Assembly (NCBI GenBank): GCA_944321705.1
Contig: CALUMG010000015.1
Span: forward strand, 1-53,363
Origin: an uncultured Muribaculaceae bacterium
Lineage (GTDB): Bacteria > Bacteroidota > Bacteroidia > Bacteroidales > Muribaculaceae
Direction: 5' to 3'
DNA length: 53,363 nucleotides
Part shown: in pieces, positions 26,810 through 36,301 of the stretch
How positions within the stretch are numbered: position 1 is the stretch's first letter
Layout of the letters: every line of letters begins with the position of its first letter
Translations under genes and position numbers: made by a program
Notes under the pieces: generated by a model
Databases searched by the model: none
What the model was told of the DNA's origin: nothing
Seen by the model: the letters and a program-made list of their open reading frames with translations, nothing else

Positions 26810-29800
26810 TTATTTCTTGATAATCTTGACACTTTCCATGTCGTTTACTTTGACGAAGTAAAGTCCGGAAGCGAGGTCGCCTAAGTCAATTGTTGTTTCA
26901 GATGATTCAAGAACGAGTGCGCCGGTAGTGTTGTAAACCTTTATTGAAACGATATTTTCGGTTGTTTCAATATTGATTATGCCTGTTGTCGGGTTAGGAT
27001 AAATTTTTGCTGCGGCAACGTTGACAACGTTGTTTGCTACGCCCGATTCGCCCTTTATCACCGTCATAGCTTTCTTAGCCGGAACAACAGTGGAGTTGTC
27101 GTCGGTAGGTATTGAGAATACTCCGAAGTATCCACCAGTAGCGAGCAAGTTCCCTGCATAGTCGAACGCAAGTTGGTAAGTGTTGCCACCGCTGTTGTTG
27201 ATGGAATGCTTGTAAGAGTATTTCGGGGTCAATGTAGGCGTTTCTCCGTCCCATGTGACATCGTAGAACTGGAATGTGCTGGAAGCATCGTTGATGACGA
27301 GCATGCTGCCATCATTTGAGATTGCGAAACCACCACCGCCTGAGCCGTTAAGGTAAGGAGCAAAATCGTTGGATCCGGAATTGAACAATACAGTGCCGTC
27401 GTTCTTTGCATAAATCAATGAAGGAACACCCGAAGTGTTGTTGCCGTTTGAACGCACTTGCGATGCCCATACGCCATTTTCGTCTGTGACAACTACGTTG
27501 ACATTGCCATTGATAAGTAATCCGCCAATACCGATGAATGCTGATGGAGCTTCTCCCCAAGTTGAAGCCAAACCGTCGCTTGAACCGATGTTGTATATTG
27601 CGATATTGTTAGTTGAGCCGTTATAGCTTTGGTCTTCGGAGTGTACATACAATCGGGCATTTTCTCCGGTTCCAAATACGGTTGCACAAGTAGAACTTCC
27701 GCCTACTTCCACACCGTTGTTTGTGAACAATCCCGAAGAAGTTCTTTCTCCTTCAAAGAATTGGGTGAATTGACCGTCAAGGTTGGAAGGATCGGCAACG
27801 AATACACCCGAATTCGGGTCGCTCCATTCAGGAATATACAATTTACCTGTCTCGTCGATACCCATGCGGTAGTTTGAAATGAATCCTGCACCACCTTGGT
27901 ACGGAGTTTCATTCATTCTTGTCCATGTCGGGTCGTAAACATAGATGCCATGTTGCGGCGTGTTTGCCGTACCTGCACGATCGGCAACATAGACTTGTCC
28001 GAAGTGTTCGGATTCGGGCGACTTGTCGATTGCCAAGTATGCAGCGTTGTAAGCATATTCAGAATATTCGTTCAAATTGGTGATTGTGCCGATTGCTTCA
28101 CCTTCAAGGGCAACAGCCCAAGTCATTACTTGACCTACTTCGCCAGGCAATTCATCATTGATGAGGTCAACAGTATTTTCACCTTCAACAATTCCGCTTA
28201 ATGGATAAGTTCCTATTTCTTCTCCAGATTCAGAGTCGTAGAATACAATTTCACCGCTTGTAGCATCTTCATTTGAAACAAACGAGAAGGTGTAACCACC
28301 ATTGTCTTCCATCGGGGTTACAGCCAAGTCATAAGCCAAGATGGCTTTAATCTTTGGTTGTTCTGCACCTTCGGTAGAGAACAAGCTTAGAGTATTGTCT
28401 TTGTTGAGTAGCAAAGTGATATCGGCATTGTCTACCGTACCTGCTGCCATTGCATAAGTAGCAGCTTGTGCATCGAGTTCGGTGCCGGTAGTCTTTACCA
28501 ATCGAGCATTTCCAAGACCGTCGGTAATGTCATAAAGGGCAACTCCTGCATTGTTACCATCGTCAACTACCGGAATGGCCATCATACTGTGTTGGGCATA
28601 TTTGAAGTAGTTGGCTCCATTGGCAGCAACATTAGCTATGTCGGTGCTTAGAGTACCCATGTTTGTCGGCGCTTGTCCGTCACTTGCCAATTGATATTCA
28701 GTCGGGTTGCTGAGAGAACCGTCTATGATGAAACTGTTATCGTCGCGAGGAGATACCATGAGGCTGTAGTCGTCTCCGATTACCAAAGCTGTGATGTTTG
28801 TAGCATCTTGGTTTCTCATCGAAGCGAGCATGTTGCCGCCGCTTACGGAGAAGATGAGCAGACGAACTTGTTTTGAACTACCCGTGGTTTCGGCTGTTGT
28901 TACGATGGTACATTCGTTGCTTTCACCCGAAACTGCAAGAGTTTGTCCTGTGTTGGCATTGTAGAAGTTACCACTTAATTGGGAAGTGAACCATTCTTGC
29001 GGGTCGCCTATAGGAGTGTTGTTTGCATCTGCTGTCCATTTGTAGACGCGCAATGTGCCGCGTTGCATTCCTGCTGCAACATAGCTGTCGTCAAATTGAG
29101 TTTCCTCCTTGTTGCAAGCAATCAAAACAGTGTCGGCAGTTAATGCGATATCAGATATCGGGAACATTTGACCTTGGACGCCGGTCGTGCTTACTTGGCT
29201 AATCAAAGAATGATCGCTTGCTTTCAACAAGTATATGTAAGGATTGTTTTCAGCATCGATGGCAAGGGTATATACGGTGTCGCCACGAACGATTGAGCGA
29301 CGAATTGTCTTGCCTTCAAGTTCACTGACTGCTTGATTGGCATATACTTGATTCATGTTATATGTTCCGGCAACTCCAAGATAGCTGTCTTGCAAGGGGT
29401 TGGGATAATTTTCATAAATCACGGCAGGAGGCTCATAACCTTCGGCTTCCATATATACCATTGGGTAGGTGGTTGCGTTGGCCGTAACTGTGATGGGTTG
29501 TTTGTATTCTTCAAACAAAGGCTTATAACCCTCGGCTGTGACATCGAGTGTGTAATCGTTGCCCGGTTCGAGATTTTCAAACACAAAGACACCATTGTAA
29601 TTATTGTCCACTGTATAGGTGGCAACTTGTTCGCCACCCTTGTAAAGCGTGACTGTCGCTCCGTTTATAGGCAGCCATTGGTCATTGGTTCCTGGGTTGT
29701 AATTGAAAAGCGGATTGTCGATTTTCTCGTGCAAGTCTTTTACTGTACCCATTATGTAGCCAATAGATTCTTCTCCGGCTTCAAAGTAGGCTGCAATGCC

Positions 29801-30577
29801 TCGGGCATAACGGATGCCTTCTTGTCCGCAATAGTCAGGATTAAGGGCACGGTGCCGTGCGGGTTGGTAGGTGTGGAAGTATCCTTCGCTCAAGAATCCC
29901 GGAGCTCCGTGTTTCAATACGCCGAGATATCCAGAATAGGTCACACCGGTAGTAGGATCTGTCCTGCCTGACTCACTTCCATAGAAAGACACGTCACCGC
30001 GAAGGTTTGGATTAGTCGGGCTGTAATATGTATGAGGGTCTATTTCGTTTGTATAGAACAGAGGCCACATGGTTGATGCCATGTCCCAACTTCCTGCTGC
30101 ACGGTCTCCACCTTCGCCATCGGTTCCTCTGTAAAGGAAAAGAGGGTAGTTGGTATTAGTGCCTTCGCTTGCGGCATTGGAGTGAACAGAGAGGAACATG
30201 TCCATGTTGTTGGCTTCAACTTCTTCGCATATTTCAGACAGACTGCGATTGTATAATTCTTCATCGGGTGCACCGGCTACATAAGGGAACGGGCCATTCT
30301 TTACGCGAGAGTATAATACATAGGCTCCCCATGATTCGAGTTTGTTGCCGAGCTTCAGGCATTTCCACAAGTTGGTGTTCGATTCATAGAAGCCGCAAGT
30401 GTCCGGACGTCCGGTTTCATCCAAGTTTGGGTAGGGAATAGTAGCCATAGGACGGTCGTTGGGTCCCCAGCTGCCGTGTCCCGGATTCAAATATATGCGA
30501 ACGCCGTCAAGATCTTGAGCATTTATCGCGCCGCAAGCAAGAACAGCTGTTGCAGCAAGTAAAAATATCTTCTTCAT
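26810..30577 (-). CDS. Large T9SS-secreted N-acetylmuramoyl-L-alanine amidase-like protein
   Basis: A 1255-residue exported protein. A signal peptide spans residues 1-20 (cleavage after INA). Residues about 25-270 are an Amidase_3-type zinc hydrolase with H34 (LNPGHG), E65 (FYESNTN) and H132 (FLSVHSNAAS). Residues about 275-375 form a CarboxypepD-regulatory-like beta-sandwich (GYIMGTVKDL, INGATVTLYKGG, GVFVFENLEPGNDYTLDV). Residues about 390-1165 are repetitive beta-rich segments of propeller character. The last 75 residues are a type A T9SS sorting domain (KIYPNPTTGIINIE, VYNTTGALVLES, DLASGLYFVKV, KIIKK). It probably cleaves cell-wall material at the surface or outside the cell. It lies 6 bp after an exported propeller-like gene. 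Confidence 0.9.
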   Translation of the reverse strand: MKKIFLLAATAVLACGAINAQDLDGVRIYLNPGHGSWGPNDRPMATIPYPNLDETGRPDTCGFYESNTNLWKCLKLGNKLESWGAYVLYSRVKNGPFPYVAGAPDEELYNRSLSEICEEVEANNMDMFLSVHSNAASEGTNTNYPLFLYRGTDGEGGDRAAGSWDMASTMWPLFYTNEIDPHTYYSPTNPNLRGDVSFYGSESGRTDPTTGVTYSGYLGVLKHGAPGFLSEGYFHTYQPARHRALNPDYCGQEGIRYARGIAAYFEAGEESIGYIMGTVKDLHEKIDNPLFNYNPGTNDQWLPINGATVTLYKGGEQVATYTVDNNYNGVFVFENLEPGNDYTLDVTAEGYKPLFEEYKQPITVTANATTYPMVYMEAEGYEPPAVIYENYPNPLQDSYLGVAGTYNMNQVYANQAVSELEGKTIRRSIVRGDTVYTLAIDAENNPYIYLLKASDHSLISQVSTTGVQGQMFPISDIALTADTVLIACNKEETQFDDSYVAAGMQRGTLRVYKWTADANNTPIGDPQEWFTSQLSGNFYNANTGQTLAVSGESNECTIVTTAETTGSSKQVRLLIFSVSGGNMLASMRNQDATNITALVIGDDYSLMVSPRDDNSFIIDGSLSNPTEYQLASDGQAPTNMGTLSTDIANVAANGANYFKYAQHSMMAIPVVDDGNNAGVALYDITDGLGNARLVKTTGTELDAQAATYAMAAGTVDNADITLLLNKDNTLSLFSTEGAEQPKIKAILAYDLAVTPMEDNGGYTFSFVSNEDATSGEIVFYDSESGEEIGTYPLSGIVEGENTVDLINDELPGEVGQVMTWAVALEGEAIGTITNLNEYSEYAYNAAYLAIDKSPESEHFGQVYVADRAGTANTPQHGIYVYDPTWTRMNETPYQGGAGFISNYRMGIDETGKLYIPEWSDPNSGVFVADPSNLDGQFTQFFEGERTSSGLFTNNGVEVGGSSTCATVFGTGENARLYVHSEDQSYNGSTNNIAIYNIGSSDGLASTWGEAPSAFIGIGGLLINGNVNVVVTDENGVWASQVRSNGNNTSGVPSLIYAKNDGTVLFNSGSNDFAPYLNGSGGGGFAISNDGSMLVINDASSTFQFYDVTWDGETPTLTPKYSYKHSINNSGGNTYQLAFDYAGNLLATGGYFGVFSIPTDDNSTVVPAKKAMTVIKGESGVANNVVNVAAAKIYPNPTTGIINIETTENIVSIKVYNTTGALVLESSETTIDLGDLASGLYFVKVNDMESVKIIKK

Positions 30578-30583
30578 GGCATT

Positions 30584-31492
30584 TTATTTTACGTTCAAGT
30601 TAATAATATAGGCATCTCCTTGGGGAGTTGAGAAAACTATCTTGTCATTGCCGGCTGTATATGGATACATGGCAATTGTCGAGTTGTCGGTAAGGACTTG
30701 TTGTGTACCGTCGAGCGAAGAAACTACGATTTGTGAAGAAGTAACTATTTCGCCATTGTCTTTATCGTGCATGCCTACGATAATATTGTCGTTATACCAT
30801 TTTGCAGCACGAATGATACCTAATGACCGGATGTTGCTTCCGTCAAGGTCGCAAACGAATGCGCCTACGCCAGCCACATAATACAATATCTTTGATCCAT
30901 CGGGAGAGACTGACGGCCACAGGTAGCTGTATTGCGAGCCATTAGGAGAAATGTTGCGCACACCTTTGCTGTCGGAAATCATGAGTTGCGTATCCTTGAT
31001 AAACAAAGTGGGCTTTGATGACAAACTTTGTTTCGGGCCGATTGATTTTACTTGCAACTTGCTGTTGTTCACGGCAACGACGGAATTATTATCGATATAG
31101 AACGTTTGTAGATTGCGAGTCGGTTCTATCAAGGTGCGAGTTTCGCCTGTCAATAGATTTGTGTATTTCAAGGCGTTTTGGCGTAGCTTCTTCGATGTGA
31201 AGCTCGTTTCACGATAGATAACCGTATTGCCGTCGGATGATATTTGAGCATTGAATCCTGCTCCTTTAGCATCGGTTATCATTGTTGTTTCGCCGGTGGC
31301 AAGGTCATATTTTGCCAACCCATTGTTTGATGCACTTGTCAACAGAATGTATTCTCCTGTCGGACTGATACCTGCAATGACGTTTTCGGTAGATTCGTCG
31401 ATATCGATTTTAGAAATCGATTTCACATCGAGAACCTGTGCAAACGTCGACAAACTCATGCAGATAGATAATGCAAGAAGTACTTTTTTCAT
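30584..31492 (-). CDS. Exported PD40/TolB-type beta-propeller protein
   Basis: A 302-residue protein with an N-terminal signal peptide (MKKVLLALSICMSLSTFAQ). The remainder is built of repeats resembling WD40-like PD40 blades, such as GISPTGEYILLTSASNNGLA, AQISSDGNTVIYRE and SVSPDGSKILYYVAG, each ending in a strand. No catalytic residues are recognised. It lies only 6 bp upstream of the large amidase gene and is very likely in the same operon, suggesting a periplasmic or surface partner that binds cell-wall or secretion components (inference). Confidence 0.85.
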   Translation of the reverse strand: MKKVLLALSICMSLSTFAQVLDVKSISKIDIDESTENVIAGISPTGEYILLTSASNNGLAKYDLATGETTMITDAKGAGFNAQISSDGNTVIYRETSFTSKKLRQNALKYTNLLTGETRTLIEPTRNLQTFYIDNNSVVAVNNSKLQVKSIGPKQSLSSKPTLFIKDTQLMISDSKGVRNISPNGSQYSYLWPSVSPDGSKILYYVAGVGAFVCDLDGSNIRSLGIIRAAKWYNDNIIVGMHDKDNGEIVTSSQIVVSSLDGTQQVLTDNSTIAMYPYTAGNDKIVFSTPQGDAYIINLNVK

Positions 31493-31533
31493 ACGTTTGT
31501 TTAGTTATTAGGTTAATTAATTAGTATTAAGGT

Positions 31534-31554
31534 CCTTTTATTTAGCATAAAAGG
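31534..31554 (-). promoter_or_regulatory. Leader hairpin upstream of the propeller-amidase operon
   Basis: CCTTTTAT (31534-31541) pairs perfectly with ATAAAAGG (31547-31554) across a 5-nt loop. It sits in the roughly 150-nt leader between the promoter and the start at 31492. Confidence 0.35.
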
Positions 31555-31644
31555 TGGTATTACATGATTTAGATAACTGTGCAAGACTAGTGTTTTGTAA
31601 TGCGCATGTTGTCATTAGCTTCCATGATCCAACGACATTTTTTA

Positions 31645-31676
31645 CAAAAGTAAAGGTAATTGTTTTTGCTTTAAAA
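31645..31676 (-). promoter_or_regulatory. Promoter of the propeller-amidase operon
   Basis: Minus-strand TACTTTTG (31652-31645) is a consensus -7; TTTT at 31676-31673 is an imperfect -33 at 20-nt spacing. The 311-bp intergenic region 31493-31803 otherwise holds the leader hairpin and the prs terminator. Confidence 0.5.
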
Positions 31677-31735
31677 TCATGTTTAAAATATGAAAAATAT
31701 GTTTAAATACACATTGTGTTTTTATGGTATAACAA

Positions 31736-31775
31736 TATAAAAGCAGAGGGCGCATGCTTAGTTTGCCCTCTGCTT
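31736..31775 (-). terminator. Intrinsic terminator of prs
   Basis: AAGCAGAGGGC (31741-31751) pairs perfectly with GCCCTCTGCTT (31765-31775). On the minus strand the stem is followed by a short T-rich tract (TTTTATATTG), 28 bp beyond the prs stop. Confidence 0.85.
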
Positions 31776-31803
31776 GTGCATGTGTCTAATCGGCGTAGAC
31801 GAA

Positions 31804-32745
31804 TTATTTGATTAGATATTGCGAACTTATTGATTTGTTTTCATGAACACGGTTTATCGTGTCGGCAAACAAACCAGCTATGCTAAGGATTGTTGCTTTA
31901 GGACAATCTTTGGTGAACGGAATGCTATCGGAGAAGATCATTTCGCTCAATGCGCTATCCATAATCCTTTGAGAAGCCGGGTCACTCATGATGGCATGAG
32001 ATGCAAGAGCCCTGACAGATCTTGCGCCATTTTCCATCATAAGGTTGGCAGCACGGCATATTGTGCCGGCAGTGTCGACCATGTCATCCACAAGAATCAC
32101 GTCTTTGTCTTTTACGTCTCCGATGATTGTCATGTTTTCTACAACATTTGCCTTGGCTCGTTGCTTATGGCACAATACAAGCGGAGTGTTCAAATATTTT
32201 GCATAGGAATTTGCTCTTTTAGCTCCTCCGACGTCGGGCGATGCGATAACCATGTCTTTCAGCTTGAGCGACTGGATGTAAGGGATAAAGCAAGAAGAAG
32301 CATACAAGTGGTCAACTGGTACGTTGAAGAAACCTTGTATTTGGTCGGCATGCAAGTCCATTGTGATCAAGCGGTCGATTCCTGCGGTGCTGAGGAGGTC
32401 GGCAACAAGCTTGGATGCTATTGAAACACGGGGTTTGTCTTTGCGGTCTTGACGTGCCCATCCGAAATAGGGGACAACTGCAATGATCGATTTTGCCGAA
32501 GCGCGTTTGGCTGCATCAATCATGAGGAGCAATTCCATCAAGTTGTCGCTATTGGGGAATGTCGACTGGATGAGGTAAACTTCACAGCCACGTATCGATT
32601 CTTCAAATGATACTTCAAATTCGCCATCGGCAAAATGCTGGATATTCATTTTACCTAATTCCACGCCGAGGTTCTTGCAGATTTGTTCGGCAAGGTACAT
32701 TGACTTTGTGCCTGAGAAAATCTTAAAAGGAGCTAATGAATTCAT
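31804..32745 (-). CDS. prs: Ribose-phosphate pyrophosphokinase
   Basis: Makes PRPP from ribose 5-phosphate and ATP for nucleotide, histidine and NAD synthesis. The 313-residue protein has the full set of signatures: FADGEFEVSFEESIRGCEVY near the N-terminus, PYFGWARQDRKDKPR, the DLHADQIQGFFNVPVDHL substrate loop, and the PRPP-binding DVILVDDMVDTAGT motif. A consensus -7 element lies 28 nt upstream, overlapping the end of the amylase gene. It ends at a terminator and is probably expressed on its own as well as with the upstream genes. Confidence 0.97.
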   Translation of the reverse strand: MNSLAPFKIFSGTKSMYLAEQICKNLGVELGKMNIQHFADGEFEVSFEESIRGCEVYLIQSTFPNSDNLMELLLMIDAAKRASAKSIIAVVPYFGWARQDRKDKPRVSIASKLVADLLSTAGIDRLITMDLHADQIQGFFNVPVDHLYASSCFIPYIQSLKLKDMVIASPDVGGAKRANSYAKYLNTPLVLCHKQRAKANVVENMTIIGDVKDKDVILVDDMVDTAGTICRAANLMMENGARSVRALASHAIMSDPASQRIMDSALSEMIFSDSIPFTKDCPKATILSIAGLFADTINRVHENKSISSQYLIK

Positions 32746-32772
32746 ATTGTAAAAGGCTTATAAAAATTTCTG

Positions 32773-32780
32773 CAAATTTA
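32773..32780 (-). promoter_or_regulatory. Putative -7 element of prs
   Basis: Minus-strand TAAATTTG matches TAnnTTTG, 27 nt before the prs ATG, next to the amylase stop codon. No clear -33 TTTG. Confidence 0.4.
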
Positions 32781-32787
32781 ATATATT

Positions 32788-34518
32788 TTAATGTGTTGTG
32801 TCGCTTTTGGAGTAATTTTTTATGATTGTCACGTCGGTGGATTTGCGTACCAACTTCCATATCACTGCATTATGTGCTTCAATGTTTGTTTGGAATTTGT
32901 TGCCGATATTGAAAAGAAAATCTTTTTTGTCGCCAGAGAGCAATTCGACTGCCGAGTAATTTCCTTGTATTATGTTTAGACAAGAAAAAGCAAGAGAAGG
33001 AATCTCGATGGAAATATCACAAGGATTGTTGTCGAAATTCACTGCTATGAGCAGAACCTCTTTTTCATAAGCACGGAGGTACACATAATGTTTGTGCGGA
33101 TTCAGATTGTTGTAGTTTACATACATCAAATCGAAGAACCCTCCGTCGGATATCGCTTTCTCACTGTTGCATAATGAAAGTATCTTTTTATACTTGTTTC
33201 GCAATGAAATTTCAAATTGGGAAAGGTGTTCTTCGTTGCATTTTCCATTGTTGTACCATCGGCGCAGGGTGGGTATGCTCCAATAGTCAAATATGGTGGT
33301 ACGTCCGTCGCGCCCACTGTATCCTTCGGCATCAATAGCTCTTTCGCCAAGTTCTTGTCCGGCATAAATCATCATTGCTCCTTGATTTATTGTTGCACAC
33401 ACAACAAGTGAAGGTATGACAAGTTCGGCATTGCCTGCATATTCCCATGAAGCAAAGCGTTGCTCATCGTGGTTTTCAAGGAAATTGAGCATGTGGTTGC
33501 TGATTCCGTCCACAGTTTGCCAGCAATTGGTCAATGTGGCCGCCGATGCGTTGTGGCATTGTATGTTGCGTAAAGTGTCATAAAGTGTCACTTTATCATA
33601 TAAGTAGTCAAACTTGCCATTGTATATATAATCGCGATACAGGTTTACATCGTATATCTCGGCAATGAATGTAATGTTTGGGTATTTTTCTTTTACCATT
33701 GGGATGGCCCATTTCCAGAATTGGACAGGAACCATGTGTACCATGTCGCAACGGAAAGCATCGATACCCGTTGATGCCCAGAAACGCATTATGTGTAGCA
33801 TTTTGAACCATGTGTCGGGGATTGGGTCGAAATGGTCGGACCAGTTTCCGTAATCGCGTCCGTAGTTGAGCTTTACTGTTTCATACCAGTCAAAACGGGA
33901 CGGGAATGCAGAGAAACAGTCGTTGCCGGTGGCTTTTGCCGGGAACTCAATGTATTCTTCACGGCCTTCGCCCAAGAAAACTTCGCGTGGCGAAAATTGC
34001 TGGCGAGGAATATAATAGAAATTGTTGTTTGCGTCAAAATGCTTCGTGCGGTCATCATTTGCTCCAAGATCTTCAATACCCGAGGGCTTGGCATCTGAAC
34101 AATATTGTCGTGCGACATGGTTTGGAACGAAATCTATCACAACTTTCATTCCTGCGGCATGCGTGCGTTTGATGAGAGCTTCGAATTCTTGCATTCGATG
34201 AGGCACGTCAACGGCAATGTCGGGATCAATGTCGTAATAATCTTTTATGGCGTAAGGCGACCCGGCTTTGCCTTTTACAATATAAGGATTATCCCGTTTT
34301 ATGCCAAAGCGTGAATAATCGGTGGTGGTAGCGTGTTCGATAATTCCGGTGTACCATACATGGGTAACTCCAAGAGAATGAATAGAAGCCAGTACACGAT
34401 CGTTTATGTCATTCATTTTTCCGCATCCATTTTGTTCTATCGTGCCGAAAGGGACACAAGTAGAGCACTGGTTGGTAAACAGGCGTGGCAAAAGTTGATA
34501 AATTACCGGTTTCATCAT
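32788..34518 (-). CDS. GH13 alpha-amylase family protein, cytoplasmic
   Basis: A 576-residue glycoside hydrolase with all four GH13 motifs: region I VVIDFVPNHV (about 126-135), region II GIDAFRCDMVH with nucleophile Asp258, region III FIAEIYD with acid/base Glu287, and region IV LNFLENHDEQR with Asp351. The C-terminal 100 residues look like a beta-sandwich domain C. No signal peptide is present, so it acts in the cytoplasm, probably on glycogen or imported maltooligosaccharides. It lies 20 bp after the patatin gene and 42 bp before prs, which supports co-transcription. Confidence 0.92.
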   Translation of the reverse strand: MMKPVIYQLLPRLFTNQCSTCVPFGTIEQNGCGKMNDINDRVLASIHSLGVTHVWYTGIIEHATTTDYSRFGIKRDNPYIVKGKAGSPYAIKDYYDIDPDIAVDVPHRMQEFEALIKRTHAAGMKVVIDFVPNHVARQYCSDAKPSGIEDLGANDDRTKHFDANNNFYYIPRQQFSPREVFLGEGREEYIEFPAKATGNDCFSAFPSRFDWYETVKLNYGRDYGNWSDHFDPIPDTWFKMLHIMRFWASTGIDAFRCDMVHMVPVQFWKWAIPMVKEKYPNITFIAEIYDVNLYRDYIYNGKFDYLYDKVTLYDTLRNIQCHNASAATLTNCWQTVDGISNHMLNFLENHDEQRFASWEYAGNAELVIPSLVVCATINQGAMMIYAGQELGERAIDAEGYSGRDGRTTIFDYWSIPTLRRWYNNGKCNEEHLSQFEISLRNKYKKILSLCNSEKAISDGGFFDLMYVNYNNLNPHKHYVYLRAYEKEVLLIAVNFDNNPCDISIEIPSLAFSCLNIIQGNYSAVELLSGDKKDFLFNIGNKFQTNIEAHNAVIWKLVRKSTDVTIIKNYSKSDTTH

Positions 34519-34538
34519 GCTTTTGAATTTGTGCGTTG

Positions 34539-35339
34539 TTAAATAAGATTGTTAGTTATGTTATTTTCTTTGAAAACTTTTAATGCTTCGTAGTATCCCG
34601 ATTTTATAATCTCTTTCATCGGTTTTATGTTGAAAACATTGTAAGACGCAATGTCGTCTGTTTGGATGACGACATCGCATAATCCGATGTCTTTTGTCGC
34701 ATTGCTTTTAGACATCATGTCGTAAGTGCGGCTTGCAATGTCGATTATTGTCGATTTGTATTTTGCGTGAGGAATTGGACTTACGTTCACGCCGATTAAA
34801 AAATCGCATTTATCTCTTATTGTGCTTGCAGGAAGATTCCGCAATACTCCTCCATCTACATAATTGGTCCCATTGATTTTTACAGGCTTGAATATTATCG
34901 GTATGCTGCACGAGGCGATTACGCAATCGAAAATCGGGCCATGGTCGAAAGTCACCGTGCGGCAATTGTCGAGGTCGGTTGCTTCTATTAATGTAGGTAT
35001 AGGTAAATCTTCTAAATTGCTGTACGGTATAACCTTTTTCAAGAAGTTCTTTAATTTATTCAATTTGAAAAAACCATCTCGCGGAACGCTTAGCTCTGTG
35101 AGTTCTCCTAATGAAATTTTACTAATTACGCGTATTATTTCGTCAGGAGAAAGACCTCCGGAATATAATGTGGCAACTATGCTCCCGGCACTTACGCCTG
35201 CAATTATGTCGGGTGTAATTCCAAGATTTTCCATTGCCTTCAGTACACCAATATGTGCCATTCCCCTTGCTCCGCCTCCACTCAGTGCAAGCCCTATTGT
35301 CTTTTTGTGTTTATTCTCGACGTTACTTGTCATAGCCAT
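34539..35339 (-). CDS. Patatin-like phospholipase (RssA type)
   Basis: A 266-residue serine hydrolase with a catalytic Ser-Asp dyad: LALSGGGARGMAHIGVL is the oxyanion glycine-rich region, GVSAGS holds Ser50 and YVDGGVLRN holds Asp162. No transmembrane segment or signal peptide is seen, so it is probably a cytoplasmic lipid acyl hydrolase. The start at 35339 is preceded by a plausible promoter; an alternative ATG lies two codons in. It heads a patatin-amylase-prs tandem. Confidence 0.93.
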   Translation of the reverse strand: MAMTSNVENKHKKTIGLALSGGGARGMAHIGVLKAMENLGITPDIIAGVSAGSIVATLYSGGLSPDEIIRVISKISLGELTELSVPRDGFFKLNKLKNFLKKVIPYSNLEDLPIPTLIEATDLDNCRTVTFDHGPIFDCVIASCSIPIIFKPVKINGTNYVDGGVLRNLPASTIRDKCDFLIGVNVSPIPHAKYKSTIIDIASRTYDMMSKSNATKDIGLCDVVIQTDDIASYNVFNIKPMKEIIKSGYYEALKVFKENNITNNLI

Positions 35340-35429
35340 GACAAAAATTGTTTTAGAGCATTAATCTTTCAAGAATCATTAATGGTGTAGATGGTGTTGA
35401 AATGGATTGTTTTTTGTTTTCAACGATTA

Positions 35430-35461
35430 CAAAAGTAAGGAAAATATGTGAATAGATGAAA
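35430..35461 (-). promoter_or_regulatory. Promoter of the patatin-amylase unit
   Basis: Minus-strand TACTTTTG (35437-35430) is a consensus -7; TTTC (35461-35458) lies 20 nt upstream as an imperfect -33. The leader would be about 85 nt. The 354-bp gap 35340-35693 otherwise holds only this promoter and the divergent one at 35630-35659. Confidence 0.55.
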
Positions 35462-35629
35462 ATTGATGCTGATAAATATTAATGTATAATTGTAAAAAAT
35501 GTATAATAAAAATTGTCGGTCGAGTACTGTTTAAGCCAAGTTCGTTTTAGGACAATCAAGTAATCGTTGCAGGATGATGATGTTGTTGCCTTTGATGTGT
35601 GTTGGTGTCATGCTTGCAGGCGATTGTTT

Positions 35630-35659
35630 TTTGTGATATTGAAAAAATGATTACCTTTG
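35630..35659 (+). promoter_or_regulatory. Promoter of the tsaC-type gene
   Basis: TTTG (35630-35633) and TACCTTTG (35652-35659) are separated by 18 nt. ATTACC (35650-35655) and GGTAAT (35664-35669) make an inverted repeat straddling the -7 element, so repression by a dimeric regulator is conceivable. Confidence 0.55.
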
Positions 35660-35693
35660 AAATGGTAATAAGTAACAAAAGAACGACATCTAA

Positions 35694-36269
35694 ATGGAAA
35701 ACGTATTTGAAGAAGATATAAGAAATTGCATTGATGTTTTAAAGAAGGGCGGATTGATATTGTATCCGACTGATACGATTTGGGGCATTGGTTGTGATGC
35801 GACTAATGCCGAAGCTGTAAAGCGCGTGTATGAATTAAAACAAAGGGCAGATAACAAGGCGATGATAGTACTTGTTGACGATGCGTCGCTGCTTGAACGA
35901 TATATGCATGAAGTGCCTGAAATGGCTTATCAGCTCATAGAGGTTGCCGACAAACCGTTGACAATTGTTTATGACGATGCAAAGAACATTGCGACCAATT
36001 TGCTTGGCGACAACAACAGTGTGGGCATTCGTGTGACTTCTGAGCGATTTTCCAAGGAATTGTGCCGCCGTTTCAGGAGACCTGTCGTTTCCACGTCGGC
36101 AAACATAAGTGGCAAGCCTTCGGCTTTAAATTTCTTGGAAATTTCCCAAGAAATAAAAGACGGGGTGGATTACATAGTAAAATATCGCCAAGATGACGAG
36201 AGTGAACACAAGGCATCGAGTGTGATAATGCTTGGTGCTGACGGGTCGATAAAAATATTGCGACAATAA
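35694..36269 (+). CDS. L-threonylcarbamoyladenylate synthase (TsaC/Sua5/YciO family)
   Basis: A 191-residue single-domain protein with the YrdC fold that makes threonylcarbamoyl-AMP for the t6A37 tRNA modification. Motifs are GGLILYPTDTIWGIGCDATN (residues about 15-34), ELKQRADNKAMIVLV, SVGIRV and PVVSTSANISGKPS. The extra C-terminal Sua5 domain is absent, so it is the TsaC/YciO-length form. The absence of a visible KxRxSxxxS-type distinction keeps YciO possible. It begins a run of plus-strand genes with short gaps (32, 31 and about 59 bp). Confidence 0.92.
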   Translation: MENVFEEDIRNCIDVLKKGGLILYPTDTIWGIGCDATNAEAVKRVYELKQRADNKAMIVLVDDASLLERYMHEVPEMAYQLIEVADKPLTIVYDDAKNIATNLLGDNNSVGIRVTSERFSKELCRRFRRPVVSTSANISGKPSALNFLEISQEIKDGVDYIVKYRQDDESEHKASSVIMLGADGSIKILRQ

Positions 36270-36301
36270 TTGGACGTATTCAGATATATATTGGCTTAAA
36301 A

